Below, piece by piece: positions 1 to 11,000 of a DNA stretch of 64,000 nt (positions are counted from its first letter, which is position 1; every line of letters begins with the position of its first letter). The position numbers and the translations under genes were made by a program. Source of the DNA: Lentinus brumalis (Eukaryota; Basidiomycota; Agaricomycetes; Polyporales; Polyporaceae); contig MARA01000004.1 of NCBI GenBank assembly GCA_001792895.1, positions 2,108,001-2,172,000 of the forward strand, written 5' to 3'. Under the pieces are notes generated by a model. That model saw only the letters and a program-made list of their open reading frames with translations, was not told the DNA's origin and searched no databases.

Positions 1-780
1 GGCGGATGAGTCACCGGATGTTCTGGGGCGAGTTCTCTGCAGTCTCTTTTGCGCAGGACGTTGCCTCACTGAGCTAGCGTGGGACTCGAGGCATTGTCCC
101 TGCCTAGCATGTCAATTTGGGGCAGATGGCACATGTCCGCCAGTGACTGGTATCATGATTGGGGAATATAGAGGACTGGGTGTACGAACCTGGGCGGCCT
201 TGTCCTCGAGGCCACGGAGAAGCTTGTCAAAGACCCCGTCCCAGCCCTCAAACGCTTTGCGGAAGTTCCATGACGCGGAAGGAGCGGCCGAAGAAGAGAG
301 CTTAGCCGAGCTTGTGACATGGAGGGACGCGACGAAACTAGCCAGAAATGGCTGGAAGAGCTTGATGAAGAGGGTCTTGAGTGCGAGCAGCAGCTCGTCA
401 ACGTAAGTCAATTGCAAAATGCGCTGGTATGCGACCTGCAAGGATCCATTGCCCACGAGTCGGCGCGAGGATGCATTGGGGAGTAAATTCGGGACGTACG
501 ACGAATATGAGCTCTAGGTCGTTCACGAACGTCCACTTGACGGCATAACCATCCTTCTCGTACTTCCCGTCGGAGCTCCGGCCTTCAATAAGTGATTCGC
601 GCACGAGAGAGTTGACAGGGGAAGTAGAGGATGCTGCGGTATGGGATGCTGCAGGAGTGAATGATCGCGACCATAGGACAACGCCGCCTGCAGCACGACC
701 TTCTCCGTCAGCTCCCCGCCCCAAGCCACGACGACAGGCAGGTGCGTACCCTTGTGCGAGATGGAGCAGTGGTCGAGCAT
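1..780 (-). CDS. SRP101: Signal recognition particle receptor subunit alpha, N-terminal part (partial)
   Basis: Docks SRP-ribosome complexes at the ER membrane; this N-terminal SRX domain normally binds the membrane-anchored beta subunit. The start is ATG at 780, reading MLDHCSISHKGG. Exons 780-750, 687-500 and 435-190 join in frame through canonical GT-AG introns and give SRX-like text: GGVVLWSRSFTP, YEKDGYAVKWTFVNDLELIF, VAYQRILQLTYVDELL, then AFEGWDGVFDKLLRGLEDKAAQ split by nothing visible. A further intron from 189 to about 37 with an exon 36-1 (RTRPRTSG) fits the frame but is less certain. The NG GTPase domain lies outside the window. It is transcribed away from the Argonaute gene, with about 390 bp between the two start codons. 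The family call rests on remembered SRX motifs; the order and spacing are good. Confidence 0.8.
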
Positions 781-1171
781 GGTGAAGAACGGGAAGAGAG
801 CAAGAGCTTGGCTCTGTGGCTGTCGGGTGACGGGGAATCCTGGCACGGTGTAGCGCCGGAGATCTACCACGTTGTCCGAGATCGCGTTTAGGATCGCGTC
901 TGTCCCGAAAGCGCGTTCTGGGAACACACGCTGCAACGCGTCGACGCGTTCCTCGACTCGAACCTCCTCTCTGTTCGGCTTTAGAAGCCCCCATTCTTGT
1001 ATATGAATTCGTTCGTCTCTCGAGTGCCCTCAGTTCATTTTCCCTCAGTTTCCCTCCCACCGTTCCATCCATACGTTGAAACTCGCCCTCACCCCCGTAA
1101 TCGATCGTAGTGCGTAGGAGACAACCCTCACTTGCTCAGATGCAGCTGCTAACCACAGAGATATTCAGGAG
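781..1171. promoter_or_regulatory. Divergent intergenic region between SRP receptor alpha and Argonaute
   Basis: About 390 bp separate two start codons that point away from each other, so both core promoters must lie here. Open frames that cross it lack coding character. A short ATG-led frame at 1141 stops within a dozen codons and overlaps the Argonaute start, so it could act as a small upstream ORF. I see no clear TATA box. Confidence 0.5.
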
Positions 1172-4100
1172 ATGAACCGACGTCAGCTCAGCGTTACGAC
1201 TAACTCGTACGAGATCACGGCGCTTCCCACTTCCCCCTACTTCCACTTCGACGGTAAGTATGCACTCCGACTCAGGTCCATCAGGTTGACGTAACGTGAC
1301 GTACTAACCTTGTTCATCGCAGTCGGTAAATAGCTGCCGCGAAGCATTGCTGCCGCATTCCCTCACGTAGCTTCTTAGAAATCGTACCTCCCTGTTTGAC
1401 GAAGGGCCGCAACTACGAGATCATCGACCGCCTCCAGACTGACAACGCAGATGTCTTCAACCCTCGCCCTGTCTTCGATGGGAGGAAGAATATGTTTTGT
1501 CGACGCGACATCAGGGGCGGCGACGTATGTCTCCCTATGAACTTCGTCCAAGTCCTTAAGCTCACCCCTTATTCACTTGCAGTATCCCGTCGCGATGGGA
1601 CGTGACCGGACCAAGATCACCCACAAGGTCACCATCAAGAGAGTCAACGTGATCAATCCGACGTAGGTCCTTGTAGATCTCACTTAGTAGACTTGTCATA
1701 ACCTCGTGTTAGTGACGTGCAGAAGCTCTTGCGCCCGCGGCAGCAAGGAGACAGCGCTGAGCTGAACGCGATGTCGCTGAACTTACTGCAACTGATCGTA
1801 CGCCAGGCTCCCAATCTTCGACACAGGTTCCCTGCCGACGCTCGTTCGTTCTACGTCGAAACGAACGCGCGGGACCTGCGCATCGGTCTCTCCGCATGGC
1901 GCGGGTTCTTCCAGTAAGTCGTTCAACTCCAGCTACACTGTCCTGTAGTCATGACATATTCTACAGGAGTGTGCGACCGACACAAGGACGGCTCTTGATC
2001 AACATCGACGTCTCTCACGCGGCAATGTAAGTGCACCCGTATCGCGAGGATTCGTGCACATGAAGCTCAACGTGTATGCAGTTATACGCCTGGCCCATTG
2101 ATCGAGACCATGCTCCGCTATCTCGAGCTGAGGGACGTGCGGGATCTGCAGAGCATCAACCCACCCAACTTCGCCAAACTGCGCACCTTCCTCAAGGGAG
2201 TGCACGTGGCGATTGTCATACCAGGGCAAAGCCGGGACCGTCGACCCCCTCGTCCGAGACCTATTTCAGAGCTCATTCCCCACGCTGCTCTGCAAGAGTT
2301 CGACAAGGACGGCGAGCGTCTCACAGTGCAAGTGCGTACCTGAGAGACATGTCTTGCCTTGGCACTAACTTCACGACACCCTAGCGTCACTTCGAGTCGA
2401 AGTACAACCTCCAACTCCGGCACCCGCGCATCGTCGGCGTTAGGATCGGCAAGACGGCCATTATCCCCGCCGAGTTCTGCCAGGTCATCGGCGGCCAAGT
2501 CTACCGAAAGAAGATCCCGCCCCTTGCCCAGAAGGCGTTCCTCGAGTTCGCGACGCAGAAGCCGCGCCTGCGAATCACGGACATCAGGAATGCTGTCAGC
2601 AACAACGTGGGTTACTTGGTTTATTCGTTGGTCTTGAGGCTCACAGGTGGCGCACAGACATTCAACTACAGGGACTCGGACTTCATGACGGAGGCCGGTA
2701 TGCGCGTGCACGAGACACCGGTCGAGATCAACGGCGAGCTCATAGAACCTCCGCCCATCATGTACGGTCCGTCCCGGGGAAGCAACCACCCTGATGTCCT
2801 GGTCAGTGCTTCCGACCACACGACGCTGTCGACCTCTTACTGACGCTGCAATACTGTATCACTACTTAGAATGTCCCGTTCAAATCAGGAGCCTGGAATG
2901 TCGTCAACAGACGATTCTGGAAGCCTGAGAAGCTCGGGAACTGGGGTGTCGCCGTCTTCGACCGCGCCCAGGAGTCGACCGTTCATCGGTTTGTATCGAC
3001 CCTGGTCACTAACCTGCAGAAGTTGGGTGAGTGCCCGCGAGTATGTTGTTCCTTTTGAGTGCCGAACGGTCCATTGCTGTCAGGGATGACCGTGATGAAC
3101 CCCCACCCGCCCATCCGACCCGGTAATCCATCCAATCCCGAGGCGGTATGTGTCTAGAATGACCGTGCAAGCCATGAACGCTGACGAGCGCGGTCTGCAG
3201 ACTCTCCAAGAGCTCACCGCCATCATGAATGGCCCGCAACTCGGACAGCAGCTCGGGAAACCGCAACTGATTCTGGTCATGCTGCCCGCCAACGCCGCCG
3301 ACTGCCGCAGGACTGTCAAGCACTGGGGCGATATCAAGATGACGATCTCCACGCAGTGTGTGGTGAGTCATCCTCGACGACGGTTGCGTTATGACAGGCT
3401 ATTCTTGGGGTGCTGACGGCATTTCTACTCGCAGCGCAGCGGCAAATGGGAGCGGTGCAATGACCAGTACTGCAACAACGTCGCCTTGAAGTGAGGGAAT
3501 ATTCCTTGTATATTCTCTCCAAGACACGGTCCACTTATGATCACACGGTAGGATCAACTCCCGGCTTGGAGGAGTGAACTCCGCCATCAACTCGCCTTTC
3601 AACGACGTTCTGAAGGAGTCTATGGTCATCGGTGAGTGCGCAATGGCCCTTGCACGCATATACGTCGGCTGACGCCTACCGTGGCTCAAGGTGCCGACGT
3701 CGGACACCCCGGTCCTGGCAGTCAAAACAGGCCGTCGGTAGTTGGCATGGTCGCCACCGTGGACCCAGACGTCAACATCATGACTTCTGCGGCGGGCGTG
3801 CAGGAGCCCCGCAAGGAGATCATGGGCAAGCTCGACGAGATGATCGTGGTCAGTCCTGCTGCGGCTCCACAACTCGCGATAGATACTTATGGGCGAACTT
3901 TGCAGATGGCGCTGAACGATTGGAAGGGGTGGCGCACGCTAAACATCAGGGGATACGCTCAGAACCCGCTGCCGCCGAAGTACATCATCTTCTACCGGGA
4001 CGGAGTCAGCGAGGGCGAGTTCTCCCAGGTCGCTCAGCTTGAAATTCCTCTCATCAAAGGCAAGTGAACTTGATGCTGTGAATGCGAGTGATGCCTCGGC

Positions 4101-4960
4101 ATGCTGACGTCTGAAGCACAGAGGGATTCCGCAAGTCAGGGCTTCCGGAGCGGATATGGCCAAAGCTGTTGTTCATCGTCGTCGGCAAGAGGTACTTGCA
4201 CTAGTGCTCCTTCGCACGCAGACTCTAGCAGCTGACTCGCTCTCCTTCACTGCAGACATCACATCCGCTTCTTCCCGATCGAGTGCGTATTCTCAAACAA
4301 TCATGTGCCCTGACCTCACTTACGCTCGTCGTACCCCTCTAGCGAGCGCGACGGCGACAAGTCCGGGAACTGCCCCGCTGGGCTGTTGGTCGACAAGCAC
4401 ATCACGAACCCGAGCTACCAGGACTTCTACCTCCAGTCGCACGCAGGCCTCCTCGGGACCAGCAGGCCGGCCCACTACGTCATCCTGGATAACCAGACGT
4501 CCCTCGACAAGCAAGCGTGCGTACTCCTTGCCTCGCATGATGCTTAACCGCATGTTCCCGACGCTGACACCCGTCCCCTGTCCAGAGTCCAGACGCTGAC
4601 GTTCCACCTGTGCCACACCTATGCAAGCGCGACCCGCTCCGTCTCCATCCCCGCGCCCGTCTATTGTAAGCCTTGCGCATTTCTTCCCAGTGCTCTGACA
4701 GTTACTGACCCTACCCCCCGGGCCCCTCTCTCTCAGATGCTGACGTATGAAACCTTCCCACTTCACCGAGCATGCCGAGTACTGACTTACTATTCTTTCC
4801 ACAGAAAATCTGCGGCCGCCTTGAGTTCCACTGCGAGAACGGCGCGGGGCTGAGCGACACGGCGTCGAACATCACCGGGGGCTCGCCCGAGTTCGACCTC
4901 GTCGAGTGGGAACGCTTGTTCAAGCAGACCAAGCTTAACCGCCACAAGTACTTCATCTGA
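1172..4960 (+). CDS. AGO: Argonaute protein (RNA silencing slicer)
   Basis: Guide-RNA-binding effector of RNA interference, about 843 residues. Splicing gives 22 exons: 1172-1253, 1323-1325, 1379-1524, 1583-1662, 1713-1913, 1967-2026, 2082-2331, 2385-2606, 2658-2801, 2870-3026, 3084-3145, 3201-3362, 3435-3490, 3552-3631, 3691-3848, 3906-4059, 4122-4191, 4256-4282, 4343-4516, 4586-4665, 4737-4744, 4805-4960; the sum is a whole number of codons. Landmarks in order: N domain ([15 protein letters not shown]), linker ([19 protein letters not shown]), PAZ ([20 protein letters not shown]), MID (ISTQCV, ALKINSRLGG), PIWI. The slicer tetrad appears intact: D in [11 protein letters not shown] in [11 protein letters not shown] in [12 protein letters not shown] in [11 protein letters not shown]. 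The C-terminus ends KYFI, close to the usual YF(V/I). The glycine-rich N-terminal tail found in many fungal homologs is absent from this start. The intron after 4059 begins with GC rather than GT. Confidence 0.93.
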
Positions 4961-5545
4961 GGCCGAACGGCCCGGGCATGCGCCTTCCCTCTTACAGGCT
5001 CAGTTCTCGTATACGCTGTCTTTCCCTGCTGCTGGTTGGCCGCTGTATTTGTCGTGCCGCTCTGGGTTCTCATTCCCGCCTGACTTTGTTTATCGTGCTC
5101 TCTGCATGTACGATCTCACACGTTGTTGGTGTGCACCTCCCCGACTTTGTCTCCCGCTCGATAGCTGGTACCCGCACGCATGGCCTCAACGCTCCGTCGC
5201 ATTTCTCAACATGTAGCATTTGCTCCAATGTAGCTTCCATAACGTTCTTAACGATCGTCATTCTCGCCGTTCACGCTGGGAGCCTGGATGTCACCTGCAC
5301 ATCGACTGGCCCTTGTCAGCCCTTGTCGTGGGCTCAAGAGAAAGCGGTCCAAGATGGCGATTATACATGTACACAGAACTCGCGATCGTACTCCTACACA
5401 GCATGGCGCACCGAATCGAAGGAGCGGATAAGTTAAGTGGCGGGGGTTCTGGTGAAGGCGAAGATGCGAATTCGCGCAAGAACAACAGTAGAATGGCGGA
5501 ACAGATAACACGCCCGTGTGGCAGACAACTCGACCCAGCCCGAAC
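4961..5545. other. Intergenic, convergent 3' ends
   Basis: This 585-bp gap lies between the stop of Argonaute and the stop of the opposite-strand membrane protein gene, so it holds the two 3' untranslated regions. No convincing coding frame, repeat or RNA gene was seen. Confidence 0.5.
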
Positions 5546-6433
5546 CTAGTCCTTATACCCACCTTCCATATCTCGCGCCTCGTACGCTTCCCGCATCGCC
5601 GCCGATGCCTGCACCTTCTCATACACCGGGTCGCTGAAGCTGCCCGGGGTGAAAGCAGGTGGCCGGTCATCGCTCTCGATCGAGCTCTGGCGTGCGAGCG
5701 GGACGCGGTCGCCGCCGTGGCCCGAGCTTGGGGGCGTGATGATGCCCTCAACGTGCTTCGCGGACAGGATGGGCGAGCTGGAGCCGCCACGCGCCATGTG
5801 CATGAACTCTGCGGAGGGCGCTGCGCAGGACTTGCGTGTGCGCCGGCGGTAGAAGAGGAACGCGAGGACGGCGAGGGCGATGAGGACGACGCCAGCGATG
5901 ACTCCGCCGATGATTGCACCGGTGTGGCTGGAGGTGGAGGTGCTGGAGGATGAGGAGTCTGGGGTTGAGGTTGATTTGGGTGATGTGATGCCGCTGGTCG
6001 CGGTGCTGGAGGAAGCAGTGTCGGTGGGAGAAGGCGAAGGTTGTGCCGAAGGAGACGGGAGGGCAGCTGTAGACACAAGGGATGGGCACAATATACCATC
6101 GCACGAGGAGGAAGACGTACTCGTTCCTGTGTCTGCATCTGTACGCGCACTGCCGGACGCTATGAATGACTGTATGGTGGCCAAAAACGGCAGATTTGGG
6201 TCGCTGAGCGTAGTGTAATCCTCGGGATCTTGATATTTGTGGACGGCGTGCGTGAAACAGGCGACCTGGTCGGACTGGCCTCCACAGTCATTGTCCCAGA
6301 TAGAGGCGTAGGACTGTGTCAACCTGGAGTAGCTGTCGCTAGAGTCCTGCGGAGTGTCTCCCTGTCTGCGACTTGGCTGCGGACGGAGAGCGGGTGAGTG
6401 AGTGCGCGGAGGAAGATGCAGCGGGATAGACAT
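5546..6433 (-). CDS. Single-pass membrane protein with Ser/Thr-rich ectodomain, function unknown
   Basis: Open frame of 295 codons. It has an N-terminal region with few cysteines (WDNDCGGQSDQVACF), a Pro/Ser/Thr-rich stalk, a glycine-rich membrane helix (GAIIGGVIAGVVLIALAVLA) followed by the basic stop-transfer FYRRRTRK, and a cytosolic tail of about 90 residues with PPSSGHGGDRVPLARQ and a closing EARDMEGGYKD. This layout is common in basidiomycete cell-surface proteins of unknown role. A GTACGT...CTACAG stretch of 54 nt (about 6067-6120) is a likely in-frame intron; spliced or not, the frame stays open, but retention adds a Cys pair. The true N-terminus, which should carry a signal peptide, is not resolved, so the start at 6433 is provisional. 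It is divergent from GLO2 copy A. Confidence 0.6.
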   Translation of the reverse strand: MSIPLHLPPRTHSPALRPQPSRRQGDTPQDSSDSYSRLTQSYASIWDNDCGGQSDQVACFTHAVHKYQDPEDYTTLSDPNLPFLATIQSFIASGSARTDADTGTSTSSSSCDGILCPSLVSTAALPSPSAQPSPSPTDTASSSTATSGITSPKSTSTPDSSSSSTSTSSHTGAIIGGVIAGVVLIALAVLAFLFYRRRTRKSCAAPSAEFMHMARGGSSSPILSAKHVEGIITPPSSGHGGDRVPLARQSSIESDDRPPAFTPGSFSDPVYEKVQASAAMREAYEARDMEGGYKD

Positions 6434-6875
6434 GCCGGAGTGTGGGCCGGAGGAGGTGCAGTCAGGACATCATCGAAAGGCATGATCATGAGCCCGGAGC
6501 CTTGGGGAGAAAAAAGGTCGGAGAAAGGAAGAAAGGAGGGCTGGGAGAGGGTACTAAGACATGAGAAGACCGGGAGGACGAGGCTGTGGACGAGCGACTA
6601 CGGGAGAAGGCAGCGGGTGGCCGGGCGCGCAACAGCTTCGCCTTCGCGCTGCCCAGTGCCCGAGCATGATCGAACTCGAGTTCACACACCGCCCGTCCCA
6701 CACGCACCGCCCACCCGGCCAGCGTCGAGTCTTGTTGCGTCTTGTGCGGTGGACATGGACGCACGGAGCAGCCAGCGATCGCGTGCAGACGGGCACGACG
6801 TCATCGCGGTCCGCCCTCCCGGCGTCCTCCCACCTCGCGGCCGGGCTTGCCTGAGCACGTCCATCTTGCTGACCG
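6434..6875. promoter_or_regulatory. Divergent upstream region of membrane protein gene and GLO2 copy A
   Basis: These 442 bp lie between opposing start codons. On the minus strand there is a CT-rich tract (about 6500-6560) typical of fungal core promoters. Homology to the upstream DNA of GLO2 copies B and C begins at 6717 and runs into the gene, so only the last 160 bp of the GLO2 promoter are shared with the duplicates. Confidence 0.5.
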
Positions 6876-8009
6876 ATGCTCTTGCCCCGACTCGCCCGTC
6901 TTGCCCCTTCTCTTCTTTCCAAACGACCACCGACCTACGCGTCCTTCTCCACCACTTCTCCGGCCAAGATGAAGGTCGTCCCCGTCCCCGTCCGCGACGA
7001 CAACTACGCGTACCTCCTCATCGACGAAGCCACGAACAAGGCTGCTGCCGTCGACCCTTACGACGTTCCCAAGGTACAGGCTGCTGCTGAGAAAGCTGGC
7101 GTCCAGATCGTAGCTGGCATTACTACCCACCATCACTTCGATCACAGCGGCGGAAACCAAGTGAGTGCCTCCCTACGCCCACGAAACCTCTCCAGTGCAC
7201 CCGGCTAACTGCTCGCGCCCGCAGGCATTCGTACGTAACACACCCCGCCCTGCCGTATGCTGCGCATGTAGTGACTGCGGACGCCAATTCCTGTCCAGTC
7301 TGCTGCGTATCCGGGCGCGCCTATATATGGCGGGAGCAACAAGATCCCCGCACTGACAAACCAGGTCAAGGACAAGGATGAATTCAATGTTGCCAACATC
7401 CATGTCAGGTATGTCATCCATGCGGTGTCCGCTGCGCTGTTCAGCTCCGCAGCAGTCTCTCGCACCTCACACTCAATGTCCTCCCAGATGCCTCGCTACG
7501 CCCTGCCACACCCAGGATTCCATCTGCTATTACGTGACGGACAAGAGCGGCAGCCACCCAGGCGGTGTATTCACGGGCGACACCCTCTTCGTCGCCGGGT
7601 GCGGCCGCTTCTTCGAGGGCACGGGCGCGGAGATGCACGCCGCGCTCTCCTACCTCGCGACGCTCCCGCCGCAGACGGTCGTGTACGACGGCCACGAGTA
7701 CACGAAGAGCAACCTCGCATTTGCCAAGTCGGTCGACCCTGAGAACGCTGCGCTCGCGCGGCTCGAGAAGCTCATCACGGACGGCGTGAGCCCCAACGAA
7801 CGCACGACGATCGGGGACGAGAAGGAGTGGAACCCGTTCATGCGCCTGGACAGCGCGCCCATCCAGTGCGCGGAACTTCCCTTGTCTCTGGAGTGTGGAC
7901 GCATGTGAGCTGATGTCATCTCTGGTGCTGCAGGAAAGCCACTGGCGGTGGAGAACCCGGTGCGGCGATGGACGCCCTCAGGACACTCAAGAACAATTTC
8001 AGGGGGTGA
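6876..8009 (+). CDS. GLO2: Glyoxalase II (hydroxyacylglutathione hydrolase), copy A, intact
   Basis: Hydrolyses S-lactoylglutathione to lactate and glutathione, the second step of methylglyoxal detoxification. Exons 6876-7160, 7225-7230, 7299-7408, 7488-7865 and 7934-8009 give 284 residues. The metallo-beta-lactamase metal motif THHHFDHSGGN is complete, followed by [29 protein letters not shown] and [16 protein letters not shown], which carry the remaining metal ligands. The C-terminal helical domain ends TLKNNFRG. The second exon is only 6 nt (Ala-Phe), needed to keep normal spacing before YPGAPIYGG. The first 31 residues are Arg/Ser-rich and look like a mitochondrial presequence; a second ATG begins MKVVPVPVRDDNYAYLL, the usual cytosolic start, so two isoforms are plausible. 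This is the only one of three copies without frameshifts. Confidence 0.93.
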
Positions 8010-11000
8010 GCGCGGTATGTGGTTCTCCATTCATCGGTTGTCGTTCTATCTAACATTATAGCGGTGCGCTCCAGGCGCAGCTATCTGTGAAGACATGGAA
8101 AGGAAGCAAATGTATCAACACTGCGCGTATCAAACTCTGTACTTGTACGTTGTTCGTCACCACATGGATGCTTGAGTGGACGAGTTTCTCTTTGATGGTG
8201 TCGGACTCGGCGCTGGTGATTGTTTGTCCATTTGAATAGGTGCGTCATAGTCGTACACGTTCGGTATCCGGGACGATCGACTGACATGACGCGCTCGGCA
8301 GCGAGGCTCGTGGTTCAGATCTGCTGTGTACGTACGCCGCGAGAATATATCTTGTTCCTCGGAGATGCGGGCGAGATCGAGAAGCCGCGGCGGGCTAGTC
8401 CTGTTTGGAGACTGCCTGCCAGAGAAACAAACGGTTCGTTATGCAGTTCCAGAGGGGTATAGTAGACACGGAAAGTGTCCTCCTGCGCGGTGTGTGTGCG
8501 GGCGCAGCGGCGACGTATGTCCGTGCAGAGCCCATCGCAGGAAGACATGTTTTTGGCTTGTATGTTTCCATATGTCGCGCCTCCGGGCATGCGCTGAGAC
8601 CTGTAGACTGGGGGCCGGGGCCGTGCGCGGGCGTAACGGAGCGACTCTGACGCAGCACGGCGGTCTTCAAGTTTCCGAGACCGGGAGCCTGAGCACGAGG
8701 ACTCGCACACTACTTAGTAGTCGGACTCGCGCTCTGATCTATGGGGACTCGTGTACTTATTCGAATTCGCGAGTCTCCGGTATGTACTAGTACAAGTCGT
8801 AATCCACTCTACTCTACACTAGTATGGAACCCGTATCGCCCTCTCCGCTGTGAACGCACCCGCCGGGAACTGCGCACGAACACCGTCGGCGACTTGGCTT
8901 CATCCGGGATCTGTACACAGACCTACCCGTCCGGAAGCTGGCCCCGAGCGCGTCCGTTCACCGGACAAGCTGTCCCGCCTTCCGGACGCGTCTTCGCGCG
9001 GAGTCCGTCTGCGAACTCAGGCAGATATGCGGTTAGTCGCCAGTGTACCCGCCGAGCCGAGGGTGTATGTAGTTCCACCTAGCTGGCAGCCGCCGCTTTT
9101 CGGGGAATATGCCGCCGTCCGTGTCGGCCGTGCCAACATTCAAGCACGGCCGCAGTGCGCTGCCGGGAAGATCTGTGCAGTCTGGATTCTCTGCTTCCTT
9201 CCACACGGTGCAGGGACGCATGGCGTGCGACAGTGCCCCGGTTCTCGATTCCTGCCGGAGAAATCAGAAGGTCAGCACTAGGGCCGGTATCGAACTCAGA
9301 CTCACCGCAGTACAGGCAGCGGTCAGCGACCAGAAGAGGGACTCGTAGAGACGTCGCGTGCTGTATACACACCGAGTGTAGACGGCAGCATGTCTGGTGT
9401 GCCGGCGTCGTCGAGAAGCACAAAACCAGGGGTAAGGACTCGTCGCCAGCACGGCATCGGGTCCTCAAGTACCTGCAACTTGAAGGAGAGAACAACCGGT
9501 CAGCACGGCGAATGGCGTCGAAAACAACGCCTCGTGCTGCTGAAAGGGGCAACAGAGACGCGCAAGAAGCTCATACCTTGACGTCTGGATTACGCCGTAA
9601 TGCGAACCGGCCCCGCCGCTGTGAGCCTTGTAAGTATCTTGCCGCTTCCGCGCTCCGCCATCCGAGAGCTTGACAAGTCTGCCAATCTGAGAGTGTGCGC
9701 AGCGTCGAGTGGCCGTGTACTAAGTTACTACCACTGGCATCAGCCCATTTGTCATGAACCGGGTTCTGAGAACGCACCGATAGACTCCAAGTCTAATACA
9801 AGTTCCACGTTCCTGAAGCGAAGCCGGTGGTGCGCACGGTCCACACGCTTTGCAGTCGTACCTACTCAGCTGCAGATGGTTGAGATAGCGTCAGCAAGTC
9901 ACAGACGATGCAAGATACGGTCCCATAAGTAACGTACACTGAGCGGGACAGACACAAGATACACCCCAAGAGTTGCTGCCGGCCGCTTCGGAAATGCCGG
10001 GCGTCTACTGGGACGGAGTCGGGCGAGACCTCGAACTTGCGCGATCGGCGTCGCTCTGTCTTCTTCTCCACCATAGACATCGTCCATGTCTCCACCCCTC
10101 GCCTTCCGCCCGCCGCCAGTGGTTCCCCGTCTACCGGTGCCCGCCGCACGTTGCACGCGACGAGCTCATGCTTGCGGCCAGGTAGGTGCTTGCTCTTGGT
10201 CTGTGCACAGTCCTTGACGTCAATATCGGCCTTGGTGACAATCCGTATCCTCTCAGAGGCGACTTCGAGAGGCTGAGGGCCGTGACGAGCTATGCAAGTG
10301 CCATATGGTCAGCCGTGCTGCTCTGCTACTCAGTAAGTAAGTATATGCGTGCTCATGCGTACCTGCAGTCTGATGTAGCCGATCCTGAGGTCTCGAGATT
10401 CTCTTGCTGCGTCGACAAGGCTATGTGGCTATGGCTTGCGGTCTTCTCGTGGTTGCTGCTGAGCAAGGTAAGTCGTCGCGTCGAGGAAGTCCGCGACGCG
10501 TGACGTCATGGTGCCCCAAACAGGCAAGTCGCGCGAGCACAGACGCGTACTTACTTACCGGCTCTCTGCTGGACTTGGCTCTCTTCGCGGGACTTCCCGA
10601 CCTTGGAACACCCCCTCTGTATCTACTAGTGCGTGAGCATTTGGGTAGACTCCTCAACACGGGAACAAACCTCAGGTACGTACTGCTTACTTACTACCGG
10701 GCTTCGACAAGTTCTCAGCGCACATTGTACCGTTGCGAGCGTGTCCAGTGCCTGGGCTGTGACCTGGACTGAGTATCCCAGATCAGAGTATAGTATGTGG
10801 TACGTACCTCTGCTGACCCATATTGACTCAGCCGTGAGCGTGAAGTAGGTATTGCCAGATGTGCAGAACGCGTGCTGACCACCAAACGGGCCTGTCCTCA
10901 TGTCCGACTCCTCTGAGTCGACGGCCGAGGAGGCAAGTTGCTGACGCGTCTCATGTGAGACGAGGTGCAGGTGAACTCTATTGGAGGTGGGATGCTCTGC

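Noticed and set aside
398..1072. 224-codon frame overlapping the SRP receptor start
   Set aside because: Only its middle part is real coding DNA (exon 2 of the receptor); the upstream half is promoter sequence in an accidental frame.
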